NCBI GenBank assembly: GCA_017883285.1 | Contig: JADGNV010000083.1 | Location: forward strand, 1-51,650 | Length of the DNA stretch: 51,650 nucleotides | Direction of reading: 5' to 3' | DNA from: Candidatus Aminicenantota bacterium | GTDB lineage: Bacteria > Acidobacteriota > Aminicenantia > Aminicenantales > UBA4085 | In this document: piece after piece, positions 7,310 to 19,546 of the stretch | Position numbering within the stretch: position 1 is the stretch's first letter | Layout of the letters: each line of letters opens with the position of its first letter | The notes under the pieces: generated by a model | What the model was told of the DNA's origin: nothing | What the model saw: only the letters and a program-made list of their open reading frames with translations | Databases searched by the model: none | Translations under genes and position numbers: made by a program

Positions 7310-9927
7310 CGCAGCTTCTCGACCAGGCGGGCGAGAAGATTGAGCGCGGCCAGGGGGGCCAGAGCCGCGATATCGCAGTCGGCGAGTTCCTTTTTGATCT
7401 CCCGGAAAATTTCCTGCTCGCGGTCCTCCGCGAAGAGGAGGTTCTGGTTGGGGTCCCGCTTCCTCGACGTCCGGTAGCCGATCCGGGGCTGGCCCGCCTC
7501 GTCGAGCTCCTGCTTCTCCAGGTTGAACAGGATTTCGCGCGCCCGGGCGACCACATCGCGCGGGATGCCGGCGAGCTTCGCCACGTGGATCCCGTAGCTC
7601 TGGTCGGAGGGTCCGGCCACGATCTTCCGCAGGAAGACGATGTCCTCCTTCCATTCCTTGACCGACACGTGGTGGTTCCGGATCCGCTTCAGCGTCAGGG
7701 CGAGCTCGGTCAGTTCGTGGTAGTGCGTGGCGAAGAGGGTCTTGGCCCGGACGGCCTCGTTCTCATGCAGGTATTCGGCCACGGCCCAGGCGATGCTCAG
7801 CCCGTCGAACGTGCTCGTCCCCCGGCCGATCTCGTCGAGGAGGATCAGGCTCCGGGGCGTGGCGTTGTTCAGGATGTTGGCCGTCTCCAGCATCTCGACC
7901 ATGAACGTCGACTGGCCGGCGCTCAGGAAATCGGTGGCGCCGATCCGGGTGAAGATCCGGTCCACGGTCCCGATCGCGCACTCGCGGGCCGGAACGAACG
8001 ATCCCATCTGGGCCAGGATCGTGATCAGCGCGACCTGGCGGAGATCGGTGGACTTCCCGCCCATGTTGGGGCCGGTGATGATCAGGATCTGGGCCTCGTT
8101 CCGGTCGAGGTCCGTGTCGTTGGGGATGAAGACCTCGCTCCGGGTCGCCTCGATAACCGGGTGGCGGCCGTCCCGGATCCGCAGGGTGTCGCCGCCGTTG
8201 ATGCCGGGGCGGGTGTAGGCCCGGCGCGAGGCGAGCTCAGCCAGGCCGGCCAGAACGTCGAGGAGGGCCACGTCGGACGCGATCCGATGCAACCGCGGCG
8301 TCTCCCGGGCGACCGCCTCCCGCACTTCGGCGAACAGCTTGTGCTCGAGCTCGCCGATGCGCTCCTCCGCGTGGAGGACCTTCTCCTCATAATCCTTGAG
8401 CTCGGGCGTGAAGAAGCGCTCCGATCCGACCAGCGTCTGTTTGCGGACGTAATCGGCCGGGACCTGGCCGAGGTTGGCCTTGGTTACCTCGATGTAGTAG
8501 CTGAAGACCTTGTTGTAGCGGACCTTGAGCGAGCCGATGCCGGTCCGCTCCCGCTCGCGCTTCTCGAGCAGGCTGATGAACGACTTCCCGGACCGGCTGA
8601 CCGACCGGAGCTCATCGAGCTCGGGATGGAAGCCGTCCTTGATGATGCCGCCTTCGGTCAGCAGAAACGCGGGCTCGTCGAGGATGGCTTTGTCGATGAG
8701 CGCGGCGATGTCCCGGCCGTCGTCCCAGCGCTCGCGGACGGCCCGGAGCGTCGCCGAGGAAAAGGCCGCGAGGCGCGCCGGGACCTGCGGCAGGGGCTGG
8801 AGCGACTTCTTCAGGGCTCCCAAGTCGCGCGGATGGGCAGCCGCGAGGGAGATCTTTCCGGTCAGCCGCTCGAGGTCCAGGACCCCCTTGAGAGATTCGC
8901 GGAATTCCTCGCGGGCGATCGTGGCCCCGAGCCACTCGCCGACCGCGTCCAGGCGCGCCTCGATCGCCGCGCCGTCGAGAAGGGGCCGGAGCAGCCAGGC
9001 CTTCAGGAGGCGCCCCCCCATGGGCGTCACGGTGTAATCGATGACGTCGAGGAGCGTGTCGTCCGCGCGCCCGTCCCGGAGATTGCGGGTAAGCTCGAGG
9101 TTGCGGATGGTCGGCGTGTCGAGGACCAGGTAATCCGCGTCGTGGAAGAAGGACAGCTTGTGGACGAGCGCCAGCGAGTCTTTGCGGACCTTCTTCAAAT
9201 AATGGAGAAGGCCGCCAGCGGCCGCCACGGCTCGCGGCCGGTCCTCGAGCCCGAACCCGGCCAGGGATTTCACCCCGAAATGGGCGAGGAGGTCGGATGA
9301 GGCCTGGGCGGGGTCGAAGGCCCAGTCCTCGACCGGGCTCCGGACGACGGATTTGAGGTCGCCGCCGCCGAGGAGCTCGGAGATTCCCTCGGCATCGCCT
9401 TCGGCGAAGACAATTTCCTTCGGCGAGGCCTTGAACAGCTCGTCGAGGAGGCCTTTCCGGTTCGGGGCGTCGCGCTCGGTGACGCGCATCTCGCCCGAGG
9501 CGAGGTCGATCAGGGCCAAGCCCCAGCCCTCCGCGCCGGAGTGCACTCCAGCAATGAACACGCTGTCCTTCGCCCCCTCGAGGTCCACCTCGACTGCGGT
9601 CCCGGGCGTGAGGATCTTGATGACCTCCCTTTTGACGACGCCTTTGGCCGTCCGCGGGTCCTCGACCTGATCGCAGACGGCGACTTTGTAGCCCCGACGC
9701 AGGAGCTTGGCTAGGTAGGAGTCGACGGCGTGATGGGGCACGCCGCACATCGGCACCTTCTGCCGCGAGGTGAGGGCGATTTCGAGGACCCGGGAGCCGA
9801 TCTGGGCGTCCTCGAAGAACATCTCGTAGAAATCGCCCAGCCGGAAGAAGAGCAGCGTGTCCCGGTGCTCGTTCTTGATCCGGAAATACTGCTCCATCAT
9901 CGGCGTGAGGGAGGAGGTTTCGGCCAT
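7303..9927 (-). CDS. mutS: DNA mismatch repair protein MutS
   Basis: TPMMEQYFRIKNEHRDTLLFFRLGDFYEMFFEDA; Walker A TGPNMGGKSTDLRQ; LLDEIGRGTSTFDGLSIAWA. Confidence 0.99.
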   Translation of the reverse strand: MAETSSLTPMMEQYFRIKNEHRDTLLFFRLGDFYEMFFEDAQIGSRVLEIALTSRQKVPMCGVPHHAVDSYLAKLLRRGYKVAVCDQVEDPRTAKGVVKREVIKILTPGTAVEVDLEGAKDSVFIAGVHSGAEGWGLALIDLASGEMRVTERDAPNRKGLLDELFKASPKEIVFAEGDAEGISELLGGGDLKSVVRSPVEDWAFDPAQASSDLLAHFGVKSLAGFGLEDRPRAVAAAGGLLHYLKKVRKDSLALVHKLSFFHDADYLVLDTPTIRNLELTRNLRDGRADDTLLDVIDYTVTPMGGRLLKAWLLRPLLDGAAIEARLDAVGEWLGATIAREEFRESLKGVLDLERLTGKISLAAAHPRDLGALKKSLQPLPQVPARLAAFSSATLRAVRERWDDGRDIAALIDKAILDEPAFLLTEGGIIKDGFHPELDELRSVSRSGKSFISLLEKRERERTGIGSLKVRYNKVFSYYIEVTKANLGQVPADYVRKQTLVGSERFFTPELKDYEEKVLHAEERIGELEHKLFAEVREAVARETPRLHRIASDVALLDVLAGLAELASRRAYTRPGINGGDTLRIRDGRHPVIEATRSEVFIPNDTDLDRNEAQILIITGPNMGGKSTDLRQVALITILAQMGSFVPARECAIGTVDRIFTRIGATDFLSAGQSTFMVEMLETANILNNATPRSLILLDEIGRGTSTFDGLSIAWAVAEYLHENEAVRAKTLFATHYHELTELALTLKRIRNHHVSVKEWKEDIVFLRKIVAGPSDQSYGIHVAKLAGIPRDVVARAREILFNLEKQELDEAGQPRIGYRTSRKRDPNQNLLFAEDREQEIFREIKKELADCDIAALAPLAALNLLARLVEKLRQ

Positions 9928-9935
9928 GCCCGTCC

Positions 9936-10508
9936 CTACGCCGCGCCCGGGCCCGTCTTCGTCGCCGCGACGAAGTAGCCCTCGACGATCGTCTCGCCGG
10001 GGAAGCAGTTCCGGACGAACTTCGCGAACCGGCCCTTGACGACCGGCACGATCTCCACATCGAACCCGTCGAGCATGTCCCGCAGCGCGAGCTCGCTGAA
10101 CCGGTAGTATTCGACGCCGTGGCGGGGGTAGCAGAAGGGCACCGTGAAATAGAGCCGCCCGCCGGGCTTGAGGACGCGCCGGATCTCGTCGACGGCCCGG
10201 AACGGCCGCCGGACGTGCTCCAGGACGTCGAGCACGAGGACCGTGTCGAAGCTCGCGTCGCGCAGACCGAGCGGCCCTTCGATGTCGCCGACGACGTCGG
10301 GCCGGAATTCGGGGTCGATGTCGATCCGGAGGGCGGTCCAGCCGAACCGCCGCCAGCCGCAGCCGACGTCGAGCGCCCTACCACGGACGTCGACCCGCTC
10401 CTTCAGGATCTTGTCGCGGCGCTTGCGCCAGAATGTCTGTCCTCGGTATCGCATGGGTCGAACGGAGTCTTCGTCCCGCATTATAGGGGGAATCCGGCCG
10501 GCAGGCAA
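9936..10508 (-). CDS. Class I SAM-dependent methyltransferase
   Basis: RGRALDVGCGWRRFG..DTVLVLDVLEHVRRPFRAVDEIRRVLKPGGRLYFTVPF. Confidence 0.88.
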   Translation of the reverse strand: MPAGRIPPIMRDEDSVRPMRYRGQTFWRKRRDKILKERVDVRGRALDVGCGWRRFGWTALRIDIDPEFRPDVVGDIEGPLGLRDASFDTVLVLDVLEHVRRPFRAVDEIRRVLKPGGRLYFTVPFCYPRHGVEYYRFSELALRDMLDGFDVEIVPVVKGRFAKFVRNCFPGETIVEGYFVAATKTGPGAA

Positions 10509-10524
10509 CTTGGAACGGCGCTCC

Positions 10525-11043
10525 TCAGAACTTCAGGGAGAATCGATAGCGATAGCCCAGGTCCGTCATCGTGAAGCCGAACGACCGGACGACGCTGATT
10601 TCCGGGATGTTCCACTTGGCGATGACGGCGTAGATCTCCTTGTGGCCCTGCGCCCGGGCGTAGTCGATGATCAGTCGATGGAGCGCCTTGGACACGCCCC
10701 GGTTCCGGCAGGGCGGGGAGACGAACGTGATCTGAATGTAGAACTCGGGGGGGGTCCAGCCGGGCGAGACCGGCACGATGTCGAACGTGTTGTCCACTTC
10801 CGGCGCCCCGACCGACGGATAGCCGATCAGGTAGCCGATGAGCCGGCCTTCGGATTCGGCCACGAACGTCTTGTATTTCGTGGCGGGCTTGAGGTAGTGC
10901 TCGGCATATTCGTCGACACCCGTCTGGATCTGCACGTCCTTGAACGTCCGGGCCAATTCGGCCTCGAGCTCGCGGACGAGGTCCAGCATCTGCGGCAGGT
11001 CGGACGGCCGATATTCGCGGGGGCGGAACGCGAAGTCCGGCAT
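10525..11043 (-). CDS. GNAT-family N-acetyltransferase
   Basis: EYRPSDLPQMLDLVRELE..FVSPPCRNRGVSKALHRLIIDYARAQGHKEIYAVI. Confidence 0.8.
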   Translation of the reverse strand: MPDFAFRPREYRPSDLPQMLDLVRELEAELARTFKDVQIQTGVDEYAEHYLKPATKYKTFVAESEGRLIGYLIGYPSVGAPEVDNTFDIVPVSPGWTPPEFYIQITFVSPPCRNRGVSKALHRLIIDYARAQGHKEIYAVIAKWNIPEISVVRSFGFTMTDLGYRYRFSLKF

Positions 11044-11056
11044 GGCGGCCTCTCCC

Positions 11057-13479
11057 CTATTTCTCCGGCCGCATCAGCCGGCAGCCGGCCACCCGTCCGC
11101 CCCGCCGGCCCACGGGAACGGAAAATTTCACCTTGATCGCGGCTTTGCCCTTCACGAGGTCGGCCGGCAGCTTGTAGACAGCGTCGTAGAATTTCCCGGG
11201 CGCATTGGTGTTGATCGTTTCGGAGGCGATCTTGACGTCGTCGATCAGGATGTCGAAGGTCCGGTCCCGGTCGCCGCCCCAATAGGTGCACAGGAGCTCG
11301 AGCGGGCCGTCCGCGGCTTTCAGGTCGAAGGCGAACCAGCCGCCGTCGTTCGCGTCGCGCCATTTCCGGTTCTGCATATCCCCGGCCCGCGACTTGTCGC
11401 TCGCCAGGTTGTGCTCGCGCTCGGGCTGCATCTCGCCGAGCCGCACGGCATCGACCGTCCGGGCTTCGAGGGCCCGCAGCCCCGCCTGTTCGGCTTCGTA
11501 GTCCTTCCGGATCTTCCGCCACTCCTCGTCGCCGCACTTGTTCCAATAGACCGCGTAGCGCTGGAAGTGCATCTTGGAGAACGGGACGAGGGCGATCGAG
11601 GGGGTCGTGACCTTGCCCGGCGTGCGCAGGACGCCGCCCTCCAGGACGAACGTCCCAGGCTCGGCCGCCGGCCGGACGAACGAGCCGAGATCCTCGTCCG
11701 CGGCCACGATGACGGGCGCCGGCGGGGTGGGCACCTGGTCGTAGTCCGTCCGGGTCTTGGTCCAGGGGCTGAGCGATTCGAGGCCGTCCTTCCCCAGGCC
11801 GCCGGCGAGCAGCGTCGGGCCATAGAAGAAGGCGACGACGTTCGGGGCGCCCGGTAGCATCTCGGTCCGGAGCTTCACCGGCAGGCGGAGCCGGACTTCG
11901 TCCCCGGGGCCCCAGGTCCGGTCGACGACCAGGTAATCTCCCGGCGCGCCGGCCGCTTCGACCGGCTTCCCGTTGACCAGAACCTCGACCGCGTCTACGG
12001 CCCATTTCGGACGGCGGAGCTTGAGGGCCAGCTTGACCGGCTTGTCCGTCTGCATCTCGAGGCGCACAGTACCGTCCTCGGGATAGCGGGTTTGCAGGAT
12101 GACGGTCAGGCCCTTCTTCTTGAAATCGAGGACCGAGGGGATATAGAGGTTCACGAACAGGCTCTTGTCGTCGTAAAAATAGATGCTGTCGCCGTACTTG
12201 ACGTGGTTCTCGAGGTTCGAGCCCGTGCAGCACCAGAAGGAGTCGAACGGCGTGCAGTAGACCTTGAAGCCGCCGGGGCGGAGGGGCGTGAAGTAGGTGA
12301 ACATCCCCTGGACGGGGTCCTGCATGCCCAGGATGTGGTTGTAGAGCGCCCGCTCGTAGTAGTCGAACCGCTCGGCCCGAGGATCCTGGGCGAAGAGCTG
12401 CCGGGTCAGCTTGAGCATGTTGTAAGTGTTGCACGATTCGGTCGTATGGCTGGTCAGGTGGCGGGCGAAGTCCTCGGGCGGGAAGAAATACTCCTCGTCC
12501 GTGTTGCCGCCTGTGGCGTAGGTCCGGTCGTTGACGACCCTCTCCCAGAAGAACGCGGCCGCCGTGAAGTACTCGGGCTTGCCGGTCAGCTGATAGAGCC
12601 GGGCCAGGCCGATGAGCTTCGGAAAATTCGTATTGCCGTGGAGGCCGGACAGGATGTCCTTTTTCTGGGAGAGCGGGTCGAGGATGCGCTTGTGATAGAA
12701 CCGCTCGGCCAGCTTCAGGGCCTTCTCGTAACCGGTCAAGGCGTAGATCTCGGCGAAAGCCTCGTTGATGCCGCCGTGCTCGCAGTTCAGCATGCGCTGG
12801 AATTGCTCGTCGTTCAGCCCGCCGACGACGTCCCAGGCCCAGTCCGTGGACCCGGTGAGAATGAACTTGATCCGCTCGTCGCCCGTGGCGTAATAGGCGT
12901 CGATCAGGCCCATGTATAGCTTGTGCTGGACGTACCAGGGCACCCACAGACCGTTCAGGTCGAAGCCCGCGGTCCGGATGTTGCCCGCCTTGATCTCGGC
13001 GAAGACCTCCTTCGACCGGGGGAACCCGCCGACGAAGCCGGTGCCCCAGGCCTTCTGGCAGGCCTGGAGCTCGCCGACGATGTAGACGATGCGGTCCTTC
13101 ACCCGTTCGTCCGAAGTCGCCTCGTAGAGCTTGGCGACCGCCGTGAGATAATGGCCGAGCGTGTGGCCCGAGATCGTCTGGCTCTCCCAGCCGCCGTATT
13201 CGGGCGCCTTGGGCTTGAGCCCGGCGAACTGGCGGAATCGGGACAGCAGCCGGTCCATGTCCAGGGCCATGATGTAGGCGACGTCGAGGTCCATGGCCTT
13301 CTTGAAGGCGCTGTCGAGGAGGCGGACGTCGCGCAGGGTGAAGGCATAGGCCTTCGGCGGAACGCGGTCCTGGATCTTGAGGGGCCGGCCCTGTTCGAGG
13401 ATGTCGGCCCGGCCGAACGGAGCGAAGACCAGGACGGCGACGATCGCCCCCCGAACGAGATTCCCGTAGGCGCCGCTCA

Positions 13480-13480
<1 letters not shown>
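11057..13480 (-). CDS. GH127-type (DUF1680) beta-L-arabinofuranosidase-like glycoside hydrolase, exported
   Basis: FTLRDVRLLDSAFKKAMDLDVAYIMALDMDRLLSRFR..GGWESQTISGHTLGHYLTAVAKLY..TTESCNTYNMLKLTR..SFWCCTGSNLENHVKYGDSIYF; start overlaps upstream stop (TAATG). Confidence 0.9.
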
Positions 13481-15855
<2,375 letters not shown>

Positions 15856-16034
15856 ATGTCCTCCTTGGGAGCGGGGATTCGAAAAGGGCGAAGACAAATA
15901 CATCGTATATCGAATATCTGGGGGAATGTTATTTTTTTCGAATAATAATGTCAACTCGGAGCGTAGGACCGCCGACCGACGGGCGCAGGTCCGGCGCTGG
16001 GGTCGGCCCCAAGGCCCGCATAGCGGAGGGGGAT

Positions 16035-16054
16035 CCCATCGCGAAAGCGATGGG
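16035..16054 (+). repeat. Hairpin CCCATCGC-GAAA-GCGATGGG of a double-hairpin intergenic element
   Basis: Perfect 8-bp stem with GAAA tetraloop. Confidence 0.7.
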
Positions 16055-16070
16055 GGGAACCGAGGGGGGA

Positions 16071-16085
16071 CCGGCGAAACGCCGG
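16071..16085 (+). repeat. Second hairpin CCGGCG-AAA-CGCCGG of the same element
   Basis: Perfect 6-bp stem, 3-nt loop. Confidence 0.65.
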
Positions 16086-16126
16086 CGGGCCGGGGGCCGG
16101 TCCCAGCACCGGATGCGCCGGTTCAA

Positions 16127-16190
16127 TTGACAGGAATTCCTGAAAAATGGTAGATATGATCGAGGAATCCGGAAGATGCGGACATCTTCC
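16127..16190 (+). promoter_or_regulatory. Putative promoter/operator region of the redox operon
   Basis: TTGACA (16127-16132), N18, TAGATA (16151-16156); palindrome AGGAATTCCT (16132-16141) and IR GGAAGATG-CGGA-CATCTTCC (16171-16190). Confidence 0.4.
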
Positions 16191-16209
16191 CCCGAAAAGA
16201 GAAAAACGG

Positions 16210-16770
16210 ATGCGGCAGCGTTCTAACGGCGACGGATGCGTTCCTTCCGCCGCTTGCCGCCACAAGTGGGCGATGGCCAACGTCCGCGGCGGCTACCTGG
16301 TCGTCGAAGGCTGCTTCCACTGCCGCCAGCGCACCTCGTTCTTCTCCGAAGAGCCCGTCCCCCCCATCGACGACTACCGGGAAGGCGATCATTTCTGGAC
16401 GCATCTCGGGGACTTCCAGGCCTCCAAGTTCGACCTGAAGTGCGAAACGTGCGGCCGGGACGTGGCGCTCAAGGACGTCATGGCGGTGATGCTCTGCCTG
16501 CGCTGCGACCCGACCTGCGGCGCCTACAAGGCCGGCTCGGACGCCGGGGAATCCAAGACCTGGGTCTACGTCGCGCTCTGCGCCGACACGTCCCATGTCG
16601 CCGGGACATGCGTCTCCGACGAGGGCCTCCGGGCCCTCAACGAATATTACAACGAAGGCCTTCGGGACCCGGCGAAGAAAATCATCGTGGTCCCCTGCCG
16701 GCTTCGCCGGTCCGTCGACACCTGCCAGGGCGTCGTCCTGGCCGACGTCGGCCTGACGGAGCTGTATTGA
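16210..16770 (+). CDS. Cys-rich (zinc-ribbon-like) protein of unknown function, first gene of redox operon
   Basis: CxxC pairs GCFHCRQ, CETCG, CLRCDPTCG; ORF opens at 16147 but the predicted promoter suggests the start MRQRSNGDG at 16210; 25 nt from next CDS. Confidence 0.65.
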   Translation: MRQRSNGDGCVPSAACRHKWAMANVRGGYLVVEGCFHCRQRTSFFSEEPVPPIDDYREGDHFWTHLGDFQASKFDLKCETCGRDVALKDVMAVMLCLRCDPTCGAYKAGSDAGESKTWVYVALCADTSHVAGTCVSDEGLRALNEYYNEGLRDPAKKIIVVPCRLRRSVDTCQGVVLADVGLTELY

Positions 16771-16795
16771 CTACTCGATCCGAGGAAAGGACATC

Positions 16796-17122
16796 ATGAA
16801 AGTATCCGAGCTTGCGCAAAAGGCGGGTCTCAAGGCGTTCAACCCTATCCCCGACAAGGAGATCCAGGGCGTTTACATCTCCGACATGGTGAGCGATATC
16901 ATCGGCATCCGCGAGGGGAACCTGCTCATCACCCTGCAGACCCACAAGAACCTGATCGCGGCGGCCAACCTGGTCGATGTCGCGGCCATCGTCTTCTCCC
17001 GGGCGAAGTCGCCGGCCGAGGACGTGGTCGCCCTGGCCACCAAGGCCGGAATCGGGCTGCTGGGGTATGAGGGCGACACCTGGACGCTCGCCAAGAAACT
17101 GGTCGAACTCGGAATCAAGTGA
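16796..17122 (+). CDS. DRTGG-domain protein
   Basis: MKVSELAQKAGLKAFNPIPDKEIQGVYISDMVSDIIGIREGNLLITLQTHKNLIAAANLVDVAAIVF; family commonly found beside [FeFe]-hydrogenase genes. Confidence 0.82.
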   Translation: MKVSELAQKAGLKAFNPIPDKEIQGVYISDMVSDIIGIREGNLLITLQTHKNLIAAANLVDVAAIVFSRAKSPAEDVVALATKAGIGLLGYEGDTWTLAKKLVELGIK

Positions 17123-17224
17123 TCACCGGAAAGACACGGCCGCCGTTCAATTCCTCAAGGATGTTCTCCTAACGCCGCAATCATAATTATTTTTGATCCG
17201 GAATTGAACAAAGGAACGCGATCC

Positions 17225-17683
17225 ATGGTGAAGGGCGATCTGTCTGCGATCCTTGGGGACTGCTCCGGCGAACGGGGCGACCTCATCCCAGTCCTGCAGA
17301 AGGCGCAGGACCTGCTCGGGTTCATCCAACCTGACGCCGTCCGGGCCATCTCCCGGCGCCTGAAGATCTCCGAGAACGAAATCTATGGCGTCGCCACCTT
17401 CTACGCCCAATTCCGGTTCCATCCTCCGGGAAAACACCACATCAAGGTCTGCCTGGGGACGGCTTGCCACGTGAAGGGCGGAGAGCAGGTCCTGGCGACC
17501 ACCCGGGAGCGCCTGGGCATCGACACCGGAGAGACCACGGCGGACGGGGCCTACGACTTGGAGCGGGTGGCCTGCCTGGGCTGCTGCGCCCTGGCCCCGG
17601 TCGTTCAGGTGGATGACAAGATCTACAGCCAAGTTTCCGTGATCAAGATACAAGGGATCCTGGATGAACAAAAAAGCGATTGA
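17225..17683 (+). CDS. NuoE/HydC-like [2Fe-2S] thioredoxin-fold subunit
   Basis: ISENEIYGVATFYAQFRFHPPGKHHIKVCLGTACHVKGG..ERVACLGCCALAPVVQVDDKIYSQV; ORF track uses TTG at 17204, ATG at 17225 preferred. Confidence 0.93.
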   Translation: MVKGDLSAILGDCSGERGDLIPVLQKAQDLLGFIQPDAVRAISRRLKISENEIYGVATFYAQFRFHPPGKHHIKVCLGTACHVKGGEQVLATTRERLGIDTGETTADGAYDLERVACLGCCALAPVVQVDDKIYSQVSVIKIQGILDEQKSD

Positions 17684-19535
17684 CCAGCGCCGGCAGCAGG
17701 CCGCGGCCGCCTGGGACGCCCGCGAATCGAGCGCCGTCCCCCAGATCTACATCGGGGCGGGGTCGTGCGGGCTGGCCGCGGGCGCGGCCGAAACCCAGCA
17801 GGCCGCGGTAGACTACCTCAAGGAAAGAAACGCGGAAGCCCGGATCATCCAGGTGGGCTGCATCGGCCCCTGCTATCTGGAGCCGCTCATGGACATCCGG
17901 ATGCCCGGGCGGTCCCGGATCAGCTACTCGAACGTGGGCCCCAAGGACGTGTCCCGGATCCTCGGCGCGTTCCTCGACGGCCGGGAAATCCCCAAGGGCC
18001 ACCTGGCCGGGCATTTCGGCGACGGCGAGCTCGCCGGCGTCCCGCGGTTTTACGATTTGCCGATGCTCAAGCCGCAGGTCCGGATCGTGCTCCGCAACTG
18101 CGGCCTGATCGATCCGGACGACCTCGACCAGTATCTGGCCCGGGACGGCTACAAGGGGTTCGAAAAGGCCCTGGGATTGGGATGGCAGGGCGTCATCGAC
18201 GAGGTCAAACGCTCGGGCTTGCGGGGCCGGGGCGGGGCGGGCTTCCCGACATGGAGGAAATGGACGACCTGCCGGGAACAGGAAAGCGGCCAGCGCTATC
18301 TCATCTGCAACGCCGACGAAGGCGACCCGGGCGCCTTCATGAACCGCTCCCTGATCGAAGGCGATCCCCACGCCGTCCTGGAAGGGATGCTCATCGCCGC
18401 CTTCGCTATCGGGGCCTCCCAAGGCTACGTCTATATCCGGGCGGAATACCCCCTGGCCATCAAGCGGCTGAAGACCGCGATCGCCCGGATGCGCGAGGCG
18501 GGCCTGCTCGGCGACCGGATCCTGGGGTCGGATTTCAGCTTCGACCTCAAAATCAAGGAAGGGGCCGGCGCGTTCGTCTGCGGCGAGGAGACCGCCCTCA
18601 TCGCCTCGATCGAGGGGAAGCGGGGCATGCCCCGTACCCGGCCGCCGTTCCCGGCGATCTCCGGGCTGAAAGGCAAGCCCACCATTATCAACAACGTCGA
18701 GACCCTGGGCACGCTGCCGGCCATCCTCCGCAACGGGGCGGACTGGTACGCCGGCTTCGGGACGGAAAAGAGCAAGGGGACGAAGACCTTCTCCCTCGTG
18801 GGCAAGGTCCGGCGGACGGGGCTGATCGAGGTCCCGCTCGGCACGTCCCTCCGAACCGTGATCTTCGACATCGGCGGCGGGACCCAAAAGCCGTTCAAGG
18901 CCGTCCAGAGCGGCGGCCCGTCGGGGGGCTGCCTGTCCGAGGAGTTCCTGGACCTGCCGATCGACTACGAGCACCTGGCCGAAGCCGGGGCGATCATGGG
19001 CTCGGGCGGGCTGATCGTCGTCGATTCCGATACTTGCATCGTGGACATGGCCAAGTACTTCCTGAGCTTCACCCAGATGGAGTCGTGCGGGAAGTGCGTC
19101 CCCTGCCGCGTCGGGACCCGGCACATGGTCCAGATCCTGGAGAAGATCTGTGACGGCCGGGCCGAGCTCGCCGACCTCGACAAGCTCGAGAAGCTCGGCC
19201 ACGTCGTCAAGAGCGGCTCGCTCTGCGGGCTCGGCTCCACCGCGCCCAATCCGGCCCTCTCGACGATGAAGTACTTCCGCCCGGAGTTCATCGCCCACAT
19301 CAAGGACCATCGCTGCCCGGCCGTGACGTGCAAGAACCTCGTGACGTATCGGATCCTGCCCGGCAAGTGCACGGGCTGCCAGCGCTGTGTCAAGGTCTGC
19401 CCGACCGCGGCCATCTCCGGGCCGCGGTCCGAGCCGCACAACCTGGACGAGTCCAAGTGCATCAAGTGTCGGGCCTGCTACGAGATCTGCCGATTCGACG
19501 CGATCGCCGGCGACGCCATCGTCATCGAATCCTAG
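17664..19535 (+). CDS. NuoF/HydB-like FMN/NAD(P)-binding diaphorase subunit with C-terminal 2x[4Fe-4S]
   Basis: GLRGRGGAGFPTWRKW; CNADEGDPGAFMNRSLIEGDPHAVLEGM; ESCGKCVPCRVGT; C-terminal CTGCQRCVKVCP and CIKCRACYEICR. Confidence 0.95.
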   Translation: MNKKAIDQRRQQAAAAWDARESSAVPQIYIGAGSCGLAAGAAETQQAAVDYLKERNAEARIIQVGCIGPCYLEPLMDIRMPGRSRISYSNVGPKDVSRILGAFLDGREIPKGHLAGHFGDGELAGVPRFYDLPMLKPQVRIVLRNCGLIDPDDLDQYLARDGYKGFEKALGLGWQGVIDEVKRSGLRGRGGAGFPTWRKWTTCREQESGQRYLICNADEGDPGAFMNRSLIEGDPHAVLEGMLIAAFAIGASQGYVYIRAEYPLAIKRLKTAIARMREAGLLGDRILGSDFSFDLKIKEGAGAFVCGEETALIASIEGKRGMPRTRPPFPAISGLKGKPTIINNVETLGTLPAILRNGADWYAGFGTEKSKGTKTFSLVGKVRRTGLIEVPLGTSLRTVIFDIGGGTQKPFKAVQSGGPSGGCLSEEFLDLPIDYEHLAEAGAIMGSGGLIVVDSDTCIVDMAKYFLSFTQMESCGKCVPCRVGTRHMVQILEKICDGRAELADLDKLEKLGHVVKSGSLCGLGSTAPNPALSTMKYFRPEFIAHIKDHRCPAVTCKNLVTYRILPGKCTGCQRCVKVCPTAAISGPRSEPHNLDESKCIKCRACYEICRFDAIAGDAIVIES

Positions 19536-19546
19536 AAGGGACGACC

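Noticed and set aside
6815-7654. N-terminal extension of the FadL-like ORF (722 aa in track)
   Set aside because: Extension runs antisense through the 6968-7309 gene into mutS; signal peptide starts at 6814
7306-9300. 664-aa plus-strand ORF antisense to mutS
   Set aside because: Arg/Pro/Asp-rich low-complexity product typical of the antisense frame of a high-GC gene; the mutS frame is unambiguous
10827-12947. 706-aa minus-strand ORF overlapping GH127 and GNAT genes
   Set aside because: Out-of-frame reading of two well-supported genes on the same strand
15948-16130. 60-aa ORF MSTRSVGPPTDGRR...
   Set aside because: Coincides with the double-hairpin element; the reading frame is probably a by-product of the repeat
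17643-19439. 598-aa minus-strand ORF
   Set aside because: Antisense to the NuoF-like gene, no recognisable domain
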